Below, piece by piece: positions 17,564-26,027 of a stretch of DNA of 64,000 nucleotides. The translations under genes and the position numbers were made by a program. The notes under the pieces were generated by a model, which searched no databases, was not told the origin of the DNA, and was given only the letters and a program-made list of their open reading frames with translations. The stretch spans positions 1-64,000 of the forward strand of contig DATENC010000021.1 in the NCBI GenBank assembly GCA_035275265.1, in the 5' to 3' direction. The DNA is from JACQAP01 sp035275265. GTDB lineage: Bacteria; Pseudomonadota; Gammaproteobacteria; Burkholderiales; JACQAP01. Every line of letters begins with the position of its first letter. Positions within the stretch are counted from its first letter, which is position 1.

Positions 17564-18097
17564 TCAAACTTTGCTTACAAGAGGCCAGCTACGATCCTGA
17601 TCAGAGATCGATGATACCAGCAATGGCCATTGGATTCCGAATGCTGGATCGTCATACCGGACGCCCCGTACCTCACTGGCAGAATAGAAAGCCGACGTCA
17701 TGTAGTAGATCTCCGTATTGTCTTCCGTAGACTGGCATCCATGCGCACAGCCTTCCGGTACATAGAGCATCCGGCCATTGTCAGCGCTTAAGCAGGTTCC
17801 GTACCAGGACCGATAGGTGGGCGATGCTGGGCGGAGATCCACGACAACATCGAAAATCGCCCCCCGCGTGCAGCGAACGAGCTTTGCCTCCAGCGCCGGG
17901 GCGACCTGGTAGTGCAAACCGCGGATGGTGCCTTTGCTGGCGCTGAAGCCCATATTGGCTTGCAGGGGGGTGAAGTCGATTGCATGTTCAGCGAACTCTT
18001 GGCGGCACCACGCACGCATGAACCGGCCTCGTGCGTCTACATGAGGGGTGGGCTCGATGACCCACGCGCCAACGACACCGCATTCGCAGAATTTCAT
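17564..18097 (-). CDS. dTDP-4-dehydrorhamnose 3,5-epimerase-like cupin
   Basis: A 177-residue RmlC-fold protein. ATG 18097 is preferred over an in-frame TTG three codons earlier. The catalytic His and flanking residues are seen in GTIRGLHYQ, and the partner region VVVDLRPASPTYRSW and YVPEGCAHGCQ follow RmlC order. Because the neighbours are rfbF and rfbG and no dTDP pathway (rmlA/B/D) is visible, the substrate is more likely a CDP-4-keto-6-deoxyhexose than the dTDP sugar. It ends 15 bp before the SAF-domain oxidoreductase starts, so the two are co-transcribed. Confidence 0.8.
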   Translation of the reverse strand: MKFCECGVVGAWVIEPTPHVDARGRFMRAWCRQEFAEHAIDFTPLQANMGFSASKGTIRGLHYQVAPALEAKLVRCTRGAIFDVVVDLRPASPTYRSWYGTCLSADNGRMLYVPEGCAHGCQSTEDNTEIYYMTSAFYSASEVRGVRYDDPAFGIQWPLLVSSISDQDRSWPLVSKV

Positions 18098-18204
18098 TTC
18101 ATGCAACTCGTCCGCCCACTTCTGACTTGGACGAACAGTTGTCGATCGACAAGTATCATTCCGTTCTCTTCTGTAATAGCAACAGGAGGTTCATTCACCA
18201 GGCG

Positions 18205-19101
18205 CTATTGGCACGTTACGGGATCCCAAATTCCGGTGGTGGCCAATTGGGCAAGTCTCCTGAGATACCACCTGATCAAATACGACGGTCTTGATGACTG
18301 TCCACCGGGGAACACCGTGCGGACGTACCACAGCGAATGCACAAACACCTTTTGCCAATACGACGCGGTAGTCGGCTCCAGTATATAGGTCGGGGAGTAG
18401 CCCAGACAGTCGATGATCCAGTAATCCTCGCATCGCAGAACAGATATCACCTTCCGCAAACTGGCCAGCGTATGCACTTCGATGCAAAGAACCGGCCTGT
18501 GAGCACTGATCGTCTTCATCGCCCCTTCCAGTACGGGCAGCTCCAGGCCTTCAACGTCAATTTTTATCAAAGCGACGCTGCTAACGCGCTCAGACAATGC
18601 CTGGACTTCAACGTCCACTGTCGATACTTCGACGCTGCCTGGGCACTCCTCAGTGACGAACGAAACGGTGGATCCCCCTTGATTGTCACTTTGAGCGCAC
18701 TCCACAAGCGCATATCCCGGGCTCGCGCCAAGTGCCTTCCCGATTGCAATCACCGTTTCGTTCAGTTGATTCGCGGCGATATTATGTTTCAGCAAAGGAA
18801 AGGTATTTGGGTTTGGTTCAAATGCAACAACAGGGGTCAAGCCGCAGAATTTGGCAAAATAAGTAGAGTGCGTCCCGATAAATGCGCCCGCGTCAATCGC
18901 CGTGGCACTTGCCCGGGCCTTGACTCTGTCCCTGATTCTCTCCAGCACATCCACTTCATAGAACGTCTTGCGCCGAAGCATGTTTCCCGATATGTGATCT
19001 TTTTCGCCGAATGTCCGGAACGCTATAGGTTGCCCTTCGTACGCAAACTTTACTTCGACCAGCGAATCGTTAAAGCCCTGTTTCCGGTCAGTCTTGTTCA
19101 C
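18205..19101 (-). CDS. FkbM-family methyltransferase
   Basis: A 298-residue protein with GTG start at 19101. The SAM motif is TAIDAGAFIGTHSTYFAKF, followed by VAFEPNPNTFPLLKHNI, and the FkbM motif is LIKIDVEGLELPVLEGA. It resembles the second FkbM protein of this run (7558-8358) only at these motifs. It likely O-methylates a sugar hydroxyl of the glycan. It lies between flippase 2 and the epimerase gene. Confidence 0.85.
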   Translation of the reverse strand: MNKTDRKQGFNDSLVEVKFAYEGQPIAFRTFGEKDHISGNMLRRKTFYEVDVLERIRDRVKARASATAIDAGAFIGTHSTYFAKFCGLTPVVAFEPNPNTFPLLKHNIAANQLNETVIAIGKALGASPGYALVECAQSDNQGGSTVSFVTEECPGSVEVSTVDVEVQALSERVSSVALIKIDVEGLELPVLEGAMKTISAHRPVLCIEVHTLASLRKVISVLRCEDYWIIDCLGYSPTYILEPTTASYWQKVFVHSLWYVRTVFPGGQSSRPSYLIRWYLRRLAQLATTGIWDPVTCQ

Positions 19102-19304
19102 GATCTGTGCTCCTGTCGATCGCTCCCAAATACTCGCGAGTCAGACAATCGCGGCATACGCGGAAACAGCGGCAACCCACTCGGGAAGGCGCGGCTGGCA
19201 ATACGGCCATGCAGTTCTCGCAAGCAGCGTACCTCGGACGCGAGGCATACTTGGAACCCCAAGTACGGGAGCTGTCGAACAGAGAGTTCCGGAAGCGGCC
19301 GTGT

Positions 19305-20744
19305 TCACCCTTTGCCCTTCAATATCGAGGTCACTTCCAGCAGAAGCGCGCGATTGATTGCCCAGGAACCCGCGCAGTAGACCACCGCACCGAGCGGCAC
19401 GAGCAGCGCGAGGGTAAGCCAGTGGGGCACGCCGGGCGGCGACACCAGGGCCGTGCCCGCCACCACTGCGTACATGACAAGGCTGCAGGCAGCAGGCCGC
19501 CACAGCACGCCAACCAGATCGCGCACCTCCAGGCCGATCAGGCGGAACGGAATGGCAAACGTCGGATACGTCAGGAGCAGGAACATGCTCGCGTACGAGA
19601 CGGTCACACCGAGTATTCCCCACGGAAGTCCGAGCACGAACGACAGCACGAAGAGCAGCCCCGCGCCGATGGTCCACCACAATGCCAGGTCCGTGCGCCC
19701 CTTGGCCGTATAGATAGTACCGACCGTAGTTGTGACCGACTGCAGCGCGCCGAGCGGCGCGAGGATGAGCAGCAGTGGAATCACCGGCGTCCACGCCGCG
19801 CCGAACATCGTCAGCACAAACGGTTCGGCGAGCGCCGTCAACCCCAGCATCAGCGGAAACGAGACCAGCGCAATCGCGGAGGCCACTTTGAGATACGTTC
19901 GGCCAAACTGGCCGGTGTCATCCTGCATGCGTGAATAGAGCGGAAACATCACGCGGCTGATCACCGCGGAAATTCCTTGCAGCGGCAACTGCATCAGACG
20001 GTACGCGAGATCGTAGTAGCCGAGATCCTGCGATCCGAGAAAGCGCCCGATCAGAAACTTGTCGGCATTGCGCGCGAAATAGATGAAAATACTTGCGCCG
20101 GTCAGATTGAGGCTGAAGCCCATCACCGACCGGACTTCCGCCCAGTCGAATTCCCACGACGGGTGCCAGCGGCTTGCGATCCAGAACAGCAGCGTCGCGG
20201 CGAAATTCCCGGCCAGCATCTGACAAACGATGCTCCAAGCCCCGTAACCGAGCAACGCTGCCGCGATGCCGACCAGCGTGGCGAATAGCGCCGCGCCTAT
20301 TTCGATGCGCGCCAGCTTGTCGAACTCGAGGTCGCGCTCCAGCAGCGAACTCTGCAAGATGCTGAGGCCAGATAGCAGAAACGACAGCGACAGCATCCGC
20401 ATGATGGGAATCACCTGCGGTTCGCGGTAGAACGCTCCGAGCAGTGGTGCCAGAAGGTAGAGCACCATCGCCGCCGCGAGGCCAAAGCCCACGTTGAGCC
20501 AGAATACGCTGGCAAGCAGCCCCTGCGAAGGGTCCTTGCGCTGGATCACTGCGGTTGCCGTGCCCAGATCCTTGAACAATTCGATGAAACCGATCGCAAC
20601 GGCGGCCATGGCGACCAGGCCGAAGTCCGCCGGCGCCAGCAGGCGTGCCAGGATGATGGTGCTGAGCAGCGAAAGACCGCGGCGCCCAAAATGCGAGATC
20701 GATGACCATTTGACCCCGGAAATCGCGGTTCTTCTAAGCGACAT
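19305..20744 (-). CDS. Polysaccharide flippase, MOP/Wzx family (flippase 2)
   Basis: A 479-residue multi-pass membrane protein starting RRTAISGVKWSSISHFGRRG and continuing with LARLLAPADFGLVAMA, the WzxC-type lipopolysaccharide flippase signature. About 12-14 hydrophobic segments are visible. It shares this N-terminal build with flippase 1 (6054-7514). It would export lipid-linked oligosaccharide to the periplasmic face. A gap of about 200 bp on each side separates it from its neighbours. Confidence 0.87.
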   Translation of the reverse strand: MSLRRTAISGVKWSSISHFGRRGLSLLSTIILARLLAPADFGLVAMAAVAIGFIELFKDLGTATAVIQRKDPSQGLLASVFWLNVGFGLAAAMVLYLLAPLLGAFYREPQVIPIMRMLSLSFLLSGLSILQSSLLERDLEFDKLARIEIGAALFATLVGIAAALLGYGAWSIVCQMLAGNFAATLLFWIASRWHPSWEFDWAEVRSVMGFSLNLTGASIFIYFARNADKFLIGRFLGSQDLGYYDLAYRLMQLPLQGISAVISRVMFPLYSRMQDDTGQFGRTYLKVASAIALVSFPLMLGLTALAEPFVLTMFGAAWTPVIPLLLILAPLGALQSVTTTVGTIYTAKGRTDLALWWTIGAGLLFVLSFVLGLPWGILGVTVSYASMFLLLTYPTFAIPFRLIGLEVRDLVGVLWRPAACSLVMYAVVAGTALVSPPGVPHWLTLALLVPLGAVVYCAGSWAINRALLLEVTSILKGKG

Positions 20745-20946
20745 TGGGCAACCAACTTTCGCACTCGATCTCAGGAAGAGGCGGCCGGCGCAAGTATCGC
20801 CGCATTGAATTCATTCCAGCTTTGGTGCAACCAGAATGGAAGCTGCCCTGAACCATTGGGCAAGCATCCCGACTGGGCGTGCGGGACACACGCGGGATGG
20901 TATTAGCGAAAATATCGCAGATGGCGCAAATGGAGTCATTGCGGTC

Positions 20947-22578
20947 CTAGAACTGCCAGTAGAGAAACTCGCTCTTCCCCCCGAGCCTCATGACCACCGC
21001 AACTACCCCCACGGACATCGCAACGGCCCATGGAGCCGTGGGAGTCCAATTGAGAGCGCGCAACAGGTAACGCGATGCGGCCGGCTTTGAGTAAACGCCA
21101 AGCGCGGGTTCGTAGCGCGCCGTCAGTTGAAGGGTATTGGGAAGCAAGAGCGCTATCAACAGCAGCACTCCGATCCAGGCCATTGCAAGCACGAGTTCCT
21201 GCGCGGACATATCGGTGGAGGCGGAAACAAAGGACTGCAGCAAGCCCGTCAACGGCCCGAGCTGTGCATAGAGCTGCTGCGGCAGACTGATGCCGTTCAG
21301 ACCCACCAATCCCTGCAACAGCTCTTTGGCAGCGCCCACATTCGTGGATCGGAACAGGACCATTGCGACAGCAACCGACAGGAAGGTGAGCACCAACCCC
21401 GTCGGCCGCATGAACCGGTCATAGGTTTCCTTGTTTGCCCAGTTCTTCGGCCCGAAAAGGCGCCATGCGTGATTGACCGACAGATAGACGCCATGCAGCA
21501 GTCCCCACATGATGAAGAGATAACCCGCCCCGTGCCACAGTCCCGAGACGAACATGGTAAGCAAGGTAGGTCCTACCAGAAGCTGAAAGAAAGCCCCGAC
21601 GCTGGGCGCGCGTCCTCCGAGGCCGGGGAGTTTCTTGGCCATGCGCCGTCGCGTCAGGCAGAGCACCAGCGGGTTGTAGAGATATGCCGTCAGGAAACGC
21701 GTCAACGTGATGTGCCAGCGCAGCCAGAAATCGATGATATTCGTGGCCTTCAAAGGCGAATCGAAATTGGCAGGAAGGCGCACGCCGAAGAAACGAGCCA
21801 GTCCCAGCGCCATGTCGCTGTAACCGGAAAAGTCGAAGTAGATCTGCAGGGTGAATCCAATTGCGGCAATCCACGCTGGAAACAACGTAATCTCGGAGCC
21901 CGCAGTAGCCATTTCGTAAATGGGCGTTACATGCTCCGAGATGCCGTCCGCGAGAACCACTTTCTTGAATAGACCGAACACGAACAATGCAAGTCCAACC
22001 GCAATGTTCTCGCTGTCCCATCGGCATCGCGCCTGCTGGAACTGCGGCATCATTTCCCGATAGTGAACAATGGGTCCGGCGATAAGCTGCGGAAAAAACA
22101 GCACGAACAATCCGTAGTCACGCAACGTGAACGAGGAAATGCGCCCACCGTGGACGTCTATCAGGAACGCGATCTTCTGAAACGTGATGAACGATATGCC
22201 CAAGGGAAGAATGACCTGCGTCAGGACGAAATTGGTCCCCACCAGGTCATTGGCTGCCGTCGCGAGGAAATTGACATACTTGAAATAGCCGAGGAACACG
22301 ATGTTGAAGACGATCCCGAGCAGCAGAACCAGCCGTGCCAGGCCGGCGCGGTCCTTGTGTGCCGTCAATCGCAGAAGCCAGCGCGCAAGAACAAAGTTGA
22401 CGAGGATCGAGGGCGCAATGATCAGCACGTTGACCGGACGCCACCACGCGTAAAAGGCCAGGGACGCCACGACGATCCAGCCCAGCGCCAGGTTGCGGGA
22501 GCGCAGCCCCAGCAGGAAGAAACCGGCGAGTGTCACCGGCAGGAAAACAAAAATGAACTCGTAGGAGTTGAAGAGCAT
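20947..22578 (-). CDS. MBOAT-family membrane O-acyltransferase
   Basis: A 543-residue membrane protein opening MLFNSYEFIFVFLPVTLAGF, the usual start of AlgI/DltB-type MBOAT proteins. The catalytic His region is FVSGLWHGAGYLFIMWGLLH, in line with the invariant MBOAT histidine. About 10-12 hydrophobic segments are visible. MBOAT partners pass acyl groups from a carrier protein or CoA across the membrane to a polysaccharide hydroxyl. The ACP gene 22 bp upstream, the FkbH-like protein and the SGNH protein form a coherent O-acylation operon. The acyl group may be glyceryl (see the FkbH entry) rather than acetyl. Confidence 0.9.
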   Translation of the reverse strand: MLFNSYEFIFVFLPVTLAGFFLLGLRSRNLALGWIVVASLAFYAWWRPVNVLIIAPSILVNFVLARWLLRLTAHKDRAGLARLVLLLGIVFNIVFLGYFKYVNFLATAANDLVGTNFVLTQVILPLGISFITFQKIAFLIDVHGGRISSFTLRDYGLFVLFFPQLIAGPIVHYREMMPQFQQARCRWDSENIAVGLALFVFGLFKKVVLADGISEHVTPIYEMATAGSEITLFPAWIAAIGFTLQIYFDFSGYSDMALGLARFFGVRLPANFDSPLKATNIIDFWLRWHITLTRFLTAYLYNPLVLCLTRRRMAKKLPGLGGRAPSVGAFFQLLVGPTLLTMFVSGLWHGAGYLFIMWGLLHGVYLSVNHAWRLFGPKNWANKETYDRFMRPTGLVLTFLSVAVAMVLFRSTNVGAAKELLQGLVGLNGISLPQQLYAQLGPLTGLLQSFVSASTDMSAQELVLAMAWIGVLLLIALLLPNTLQLTARYEPALGVYSKPAASRYLLRALNWTPTAPWAVAMSVGVVAVVMRLGGKSEFLYWQF

Positions 22579-22600
22579 CGGCTCAGTTTCTTGTATTTGT

Positions 22601-22843
22601 CTAGGCGAGCAAAGAGCGCGCTTTCGCCACGATGTCCCCGACGGTTTCGAAGGAATCCACGTCGGCGACCCGGAACTTGATCTTCAGCTCCAGTTCGATG
22701 GCGACGATGAAGGTCACATACATCAGGGAATTCCAGCCGTCCACGTCGCTGCGCCGGGTGTTCATGGCCAGCACGATCGAATCGTCGCCGAGAAGGTCGC
22801 GGAGGGTCCGGGTAAAGACGATCAAGAGGTCCTGGTCGGTCAC
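22601..22843 (-). CDS. Acyl carrier protein of the FkbH/MBOAT set
   Basis: An 80-residue carrier protein starting with GTG 22843 that overlaps the FkbH stop by four bases (GTGA). The frame continues upstream, but only inside the FkbH gene. The phosphopantetheine site is VDGWNSLMYV, Ser at about residue 41, followed by the helix-rich IELELKIKF segment expected of an ACP. It would carry an acyl group loaded by the FkbH-like protein for use by the MBOAT protein. No adenylating ligase adjoins it, consistent with loading from a phosphorylated precursor. Confidence 0.85.
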   Translation of the reverse strand: MTDQDLLIVFTRTLRDLLGDDSIVLAMNTRRSDVDGWNSLMYVTFIVAIELELKIKFRVADVDSFETVGDIVAKARSLLA

Positions 22844-24729
22844 GGATGAGCCGCCCTTCGCGCAATGAATGTTGGCCGCGCGACGTACTCGGCGGTATTC
22901 AGAATCCACCCGCTCGCGCCGTTTGGTTCGGTTCCCGGCACCGCGGCAAAGCCGAGATCCCTGAACAGCCCGCTCACCACGCCGTTGCGCTCGGTCGGAA
23001 CATAATCGGCGCGCAGAACCCGGACCCCGCGGCCTTGCGCGGCCTCCACGGCGATGCTCATGATCTCGTTTTCAAGCTGGCGCCCGAAGACCCGGCAGCT
23101 CATCACCCATGTGTCGACGTCGAGAACTCCGGGTTCGCCGGCAGGGCGTAGGATCATCACACTGACGAGCCCGTTATCGCCGAAGCGATCGGCCAGGCGG
23201 AATTGGAGCGTGAGATTTTGCGGGGCAGCCACCAAGCGGGCGACCTCCTCGGAGGAATAGCGCCGGGTCGTGGTGTTGAATTGATTTGTCTTGTTGATGA
23301 GTTGCGTGGCGCGCGCAAAGTCTACCGGTTCGATGCCTCCGTAGGTGACCGACATCCCCAGTCCGCGCAGGAAATCGTCGACGCTCTGGGAGACGCCGCG
23401 CAGTGCCTCGCGCTCGGCGTTGGTGGCGTATTGTTCGCCGCGCCGAAGGTCGTCGGCAGTGAAGTTCACTGCCTCGAAGTATCCGGCGTTGGCGATGCTG
23501 TGGACATAAAGCGCAGGGTCATTCGGCAATTCAGGAACGGCCACCATCGGCAGTGCCTCGCGCACGCGCGCGCGTTCGACCGGGTTGTCGTCTACGAAGA
23601 CCAGACTGTCCAAGCCGATGTTGAGGCGCTCCGCAATGTCCTTGAGGTTCTCGACTTTATCGTTCCAGTTCGCGACGAAAGCCGCAAGATCGGACCGTCG
23701 CAGCACCATCTCCGGATGTTCCCGAAAGGCCTGTTCGGTCAATGCCTGTTCGTTCTTCGAGCAGACCGCCAGGATCACGCCGCGGTCTTTCAGCAGCTTG
23801 GCATATCGCTGCAAGGCGAGGTGCGCTTCGCCTTGCGGGCTGCCCTCGCCAAGGATGATGCCGGCTATCCCGACCTCACCGACGACGCCGCCCCAGAGCG
23901 TGTCGTCCAGATCCAGCACAAGACACTTCCTGGATTTCCCACGCTGCGCCCCGATGAGCCGGGCAATCAATTCGCCATAGCGCGGTGCAGCCTGCGGCGC
24001 AATCTCCATCTTGCCCTGCAGCCAACGCGCGACGTCGAACCAGGCATCGATGCCATCGCGTGCGCTCGCTTGCGCCACGTCCAGCAGCATGACGTTCTCC
24101 TGCGCCACGGCGCAGGCAAGTAAATCGTTCAGACGAGTGATCAGCCGCGATGGCGCCGCCGGAACCAGCCGGTCATAACTGCCGAACAGCGGCTCGGACA
24201 CGTCGAGGTAGGACTGCTGAATAACGGTGGCGTTGAAGACGCTGCGCGCGTGACGCCAGAGCTCGCGGAGTTCTCCGATGGCCTCCGCCAGCGTTTGTTC
24301 GACTTCCTCCGCCGTGGCCGCGATCGGTACGCCTGACGTTTCCCGCCTCGCGCTGAGCGAAAGCAGTATCAGGTCCGGCCGAAATTGAACAAGCGGCGAA
24401 GCCGGATCGAGCAACTCCTGACGGTACTGGCCGTAGGAGCCTGAAAAAACTTCGAGCCGCAGTCCGTAGCGAAGACCGGCGACACGAATGGCGGGCAACA
24501 GGTGGTCTATCGTGTTATTGGAGAGCACCGCGAGACGCACGGACGCGTAGCCGTCGATCGACTCGGCAGCGCTGCCCACGAGCGCCCTGTCAAGCTGGAT
24601 CGTTTCGATCAACCCAGGCCGGGAATGGGCCAGCCTTGCGAGGCCGTCGAGGCGCGCTCGCGTATCCGGTTCCGCGAGCGCGGCCTGCAGTCGAAGGCGA
24701 AAATCGCTTTGGCCGGCGGGCTGGTCCAT
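22840..24729 (-). CDS. FkbH-like HAD-IIIC protein
   Basis: A 629-residue three-part protein. Residues ~60-250 are an SGNH-like N-terminal region. About 265-400 is a HAD-IIIC domain with the nucleophile motif VLDLDDTLWGG at 271-281 and VFVDDNPVERARV further on. The last ~170 residues resemble a GNAT domain (LADRFGDNGLVSVMIL). FkbH-type enzymes of polyketide pathways dephosphorylate 1,3-bisphosphoglycerate and load the glyceryl group on an ACP. The overlapping ACP gene makes the same chemistry likely. In EPS loci such proteins accompany MBOAT or other acyltransferases. Glyceryl as the acyl group is an inference. Confidence 0.85.
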   Translation of the reverse strand: MDQPAGQSDFRLRLQAALAEPDTRARLDGLARLAHSRPGLIETIQLDRALVGSAAESIDGYASVRLAVLSNNTIDHLLPAIRVAGLRYGLRLEVFSGSYGQYRQELLDPASPLVQFRPDLILLSLSARRETSGVPIAATAEEVEQTLAEAIGELRELWRHARSVFNATVIQQSYLDVSEPLFGSYDRLVPAAPSRLITRLNDLLACAVAQENVMLLDVAQASARDGIDAWFDVARWLQGKMEIAPQAAPRYGELIARLIGAQRGKSRKCLVLDLDDTLWGGVVGEVGIAGIILGEGSPQGEAHLALQRYAKLLKDRGVILAVCSKNEQALTEQAFREHPEMVLRRSDLAAFVANWNDKVENLKDIAERLNIGLDSLVFVDDNPVERARVREALPMVAVPELPNDPALYVHSIANAGYFEAVNFTADDLRRGEQYATNAEREALRGVSQSVDDFLRGLGMSVTYGGIEPVDFARATQLINKTNQFNTTTRRYSSEEVARLVAAPQNLTLQFRLADRFGDNGLVSVMILRPAGEPGVLDVDTWVMSCRVFGRQLENEIMSIAVEAAQGRGVRVLRADYVPTERNGVVSGLFRDLGFAAVPGTEPNGASGWILNTAEYVARPTFIARRAAHP

Positions 24730-24777
24730 AAATGAAGTATCGAGGCGATGTTGCGAACGAAGCGGGGAGGAGTCTGG

Positions 24778-25776
24778 TCAGCCTGTTGAAGCCCGCGCTG
24801 CATCCACGCATCTTCGAATCCGCGGTCCAGCCTCCCGAAGAAAAGCCGCCGACCAGCGTGCCGCACTTTCCTCGTCGAGGTGAGAACCATCGAACGTGCG
24901 CAGATCATCGATCTCTGGCGCCAGCAGATCGTGTCCGAGTTTTTCGGCGATTGCCCTGGCTTCGGCACGCTTCGTATCGACCGTCGGAACGATCGTAAGA
25001 ATCACACAGCTGCGATCGGCGGGCAATTGCGCAAGGAATTTCTCGCCGAGGCTCGCATATTTGTCCCAGCGATCGACATTGCTCGGCTTGCCGTCAGACA
25101 CCTGCTTGGTCTCGAGGCGCCCGCCCCCCCTTCTCTGCCATACTCCCGTTTCACGCGTCCGGTACACGGCAAAGGAGTTTCCGCATGCGACGGGAAGCGC
25201 CGCGCAAAATTGCTTGTGCAACAACTGCCAGGTCCGTTTTTCCTTGTATCGTTCCAGGATGTCGCGCCGCTGAAAAATCTGTTCCGTGGGCGGCGACACG
25301 CGATCATCGAAGAGACGATCGACGTTGATCACGTAGGCCCTCGCGCGTGGGCGGACCTTCGCAAGCAATGGCCCGTAGAAAGCGACGGTCTCGCTGTGAC
25401 TGAATCCGAGCAGGTAGTGGCGAATGCCCGGCACGGAAAACCAACTGGCGGTCGCGGTGCCGGAAAATGCAAACTGCAGACGACTGTTCCCGACAAGCAA
25501 GACGTCCGCGTCGGCCGCTGCGCGGTGTGCCTGCGGCTCGAGGCCGAACCAGAACGCACCGTGGTCGTAGTCCCCGTAGGTCCTGGCCGTGCAGTCAGAC
25601 AGGTAGGCGTTCGAACCATAGCCGCTCGCTGGGCAGGCGAAGATTCCGTCGATGCGAAGCTTGTAGACGAATGCCCCCACGAAGCCGCAAGCAAGCAGCA
25701 ACACAAACAACGTGGGGGTGGCCCTTCGATACCAGCCGAGTCGAATCGCCTCGATAACGTCGGTGGTGGTGGGCAT
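24778..25776 (-). CDS. Membrane-anchored SGNH-like protein
   Basis: A 332-residue protein; the start is ATG 25776, since the upstream extension of the frame is basic and unlike a signal sequence. A signal anchor follows (TLFVLLLACGFVGAFVYKL, about 24-42). SGNH block I is VLLVGNSRLQF and block V is FDGSHLDEESAARW with Asp and His, so Ser-His-Asp residues are available. Such proteins act in the periplasm as polysaccharide O-acyltransferases or esterases beside MBOAT proteins, as AlgX/AlgJ do beside AlgI. It is the first gene of the long minus-strand run and lies 48 bp before the FkbH gene. Confidence 0.75.
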   Translation of the reverse strand: MPTTTDVIEAIRLGWYRRATPTLFVLLLACGFVGAFVYKLRIDGIFACPASGYGSNAYLSDCTARTYGDYDHGAFWFGLEPQAHRAAADADVLLVGNSRLQFAFSGTATASWFSVPGIRHYLLGFSHSETVAFYGPLLAKVRPRARAYVINVDRLFDDRVSPPTEQIFQRRDILERYKEKRTWQLLHKQFCAALPVACGNSFAVYRTRETGVWQRRGGGRLETKQVSDGKPSNVDRWDKYASLGEKFLAQLPADRSCVILTIVPTVDTKRAEARAIAEKLGHDLLAPEIDDLRTFDGSHLDEESAARWSAAFLREAGPRIRRCVDAARASTG

Positions 25777-26027
25777 TTGCGCGCTTCGAACGGAACAGGT
25801 GTAGGAATCCGACCAAAGGGAAAAGCACAATTGCGAACGCGCAAGCCGATCAAGCGTACGACCGCTGTATTCTCGACTCCGTTGGGTCTTCTCAAAGCGG
25901 ATGGTAGCAGAACGCCTTATCGTTTGGCAGAATGTGACGCGATGGATTCTGCCCGTCCCGTCCAAGTCTACCGCTGTCTCCACATTGGCATGCCGCTCGT
26001 CCTGCCCGCACGCTTTGCGTGCAGGTC

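Noticed and set aside
23203..24123. Open frame of 306 codons on the plus strand opposite the FkbH-like gene
   Set aside because: Antisense shadow of a well-supported HAD-IIIC protein; no domain of its own.
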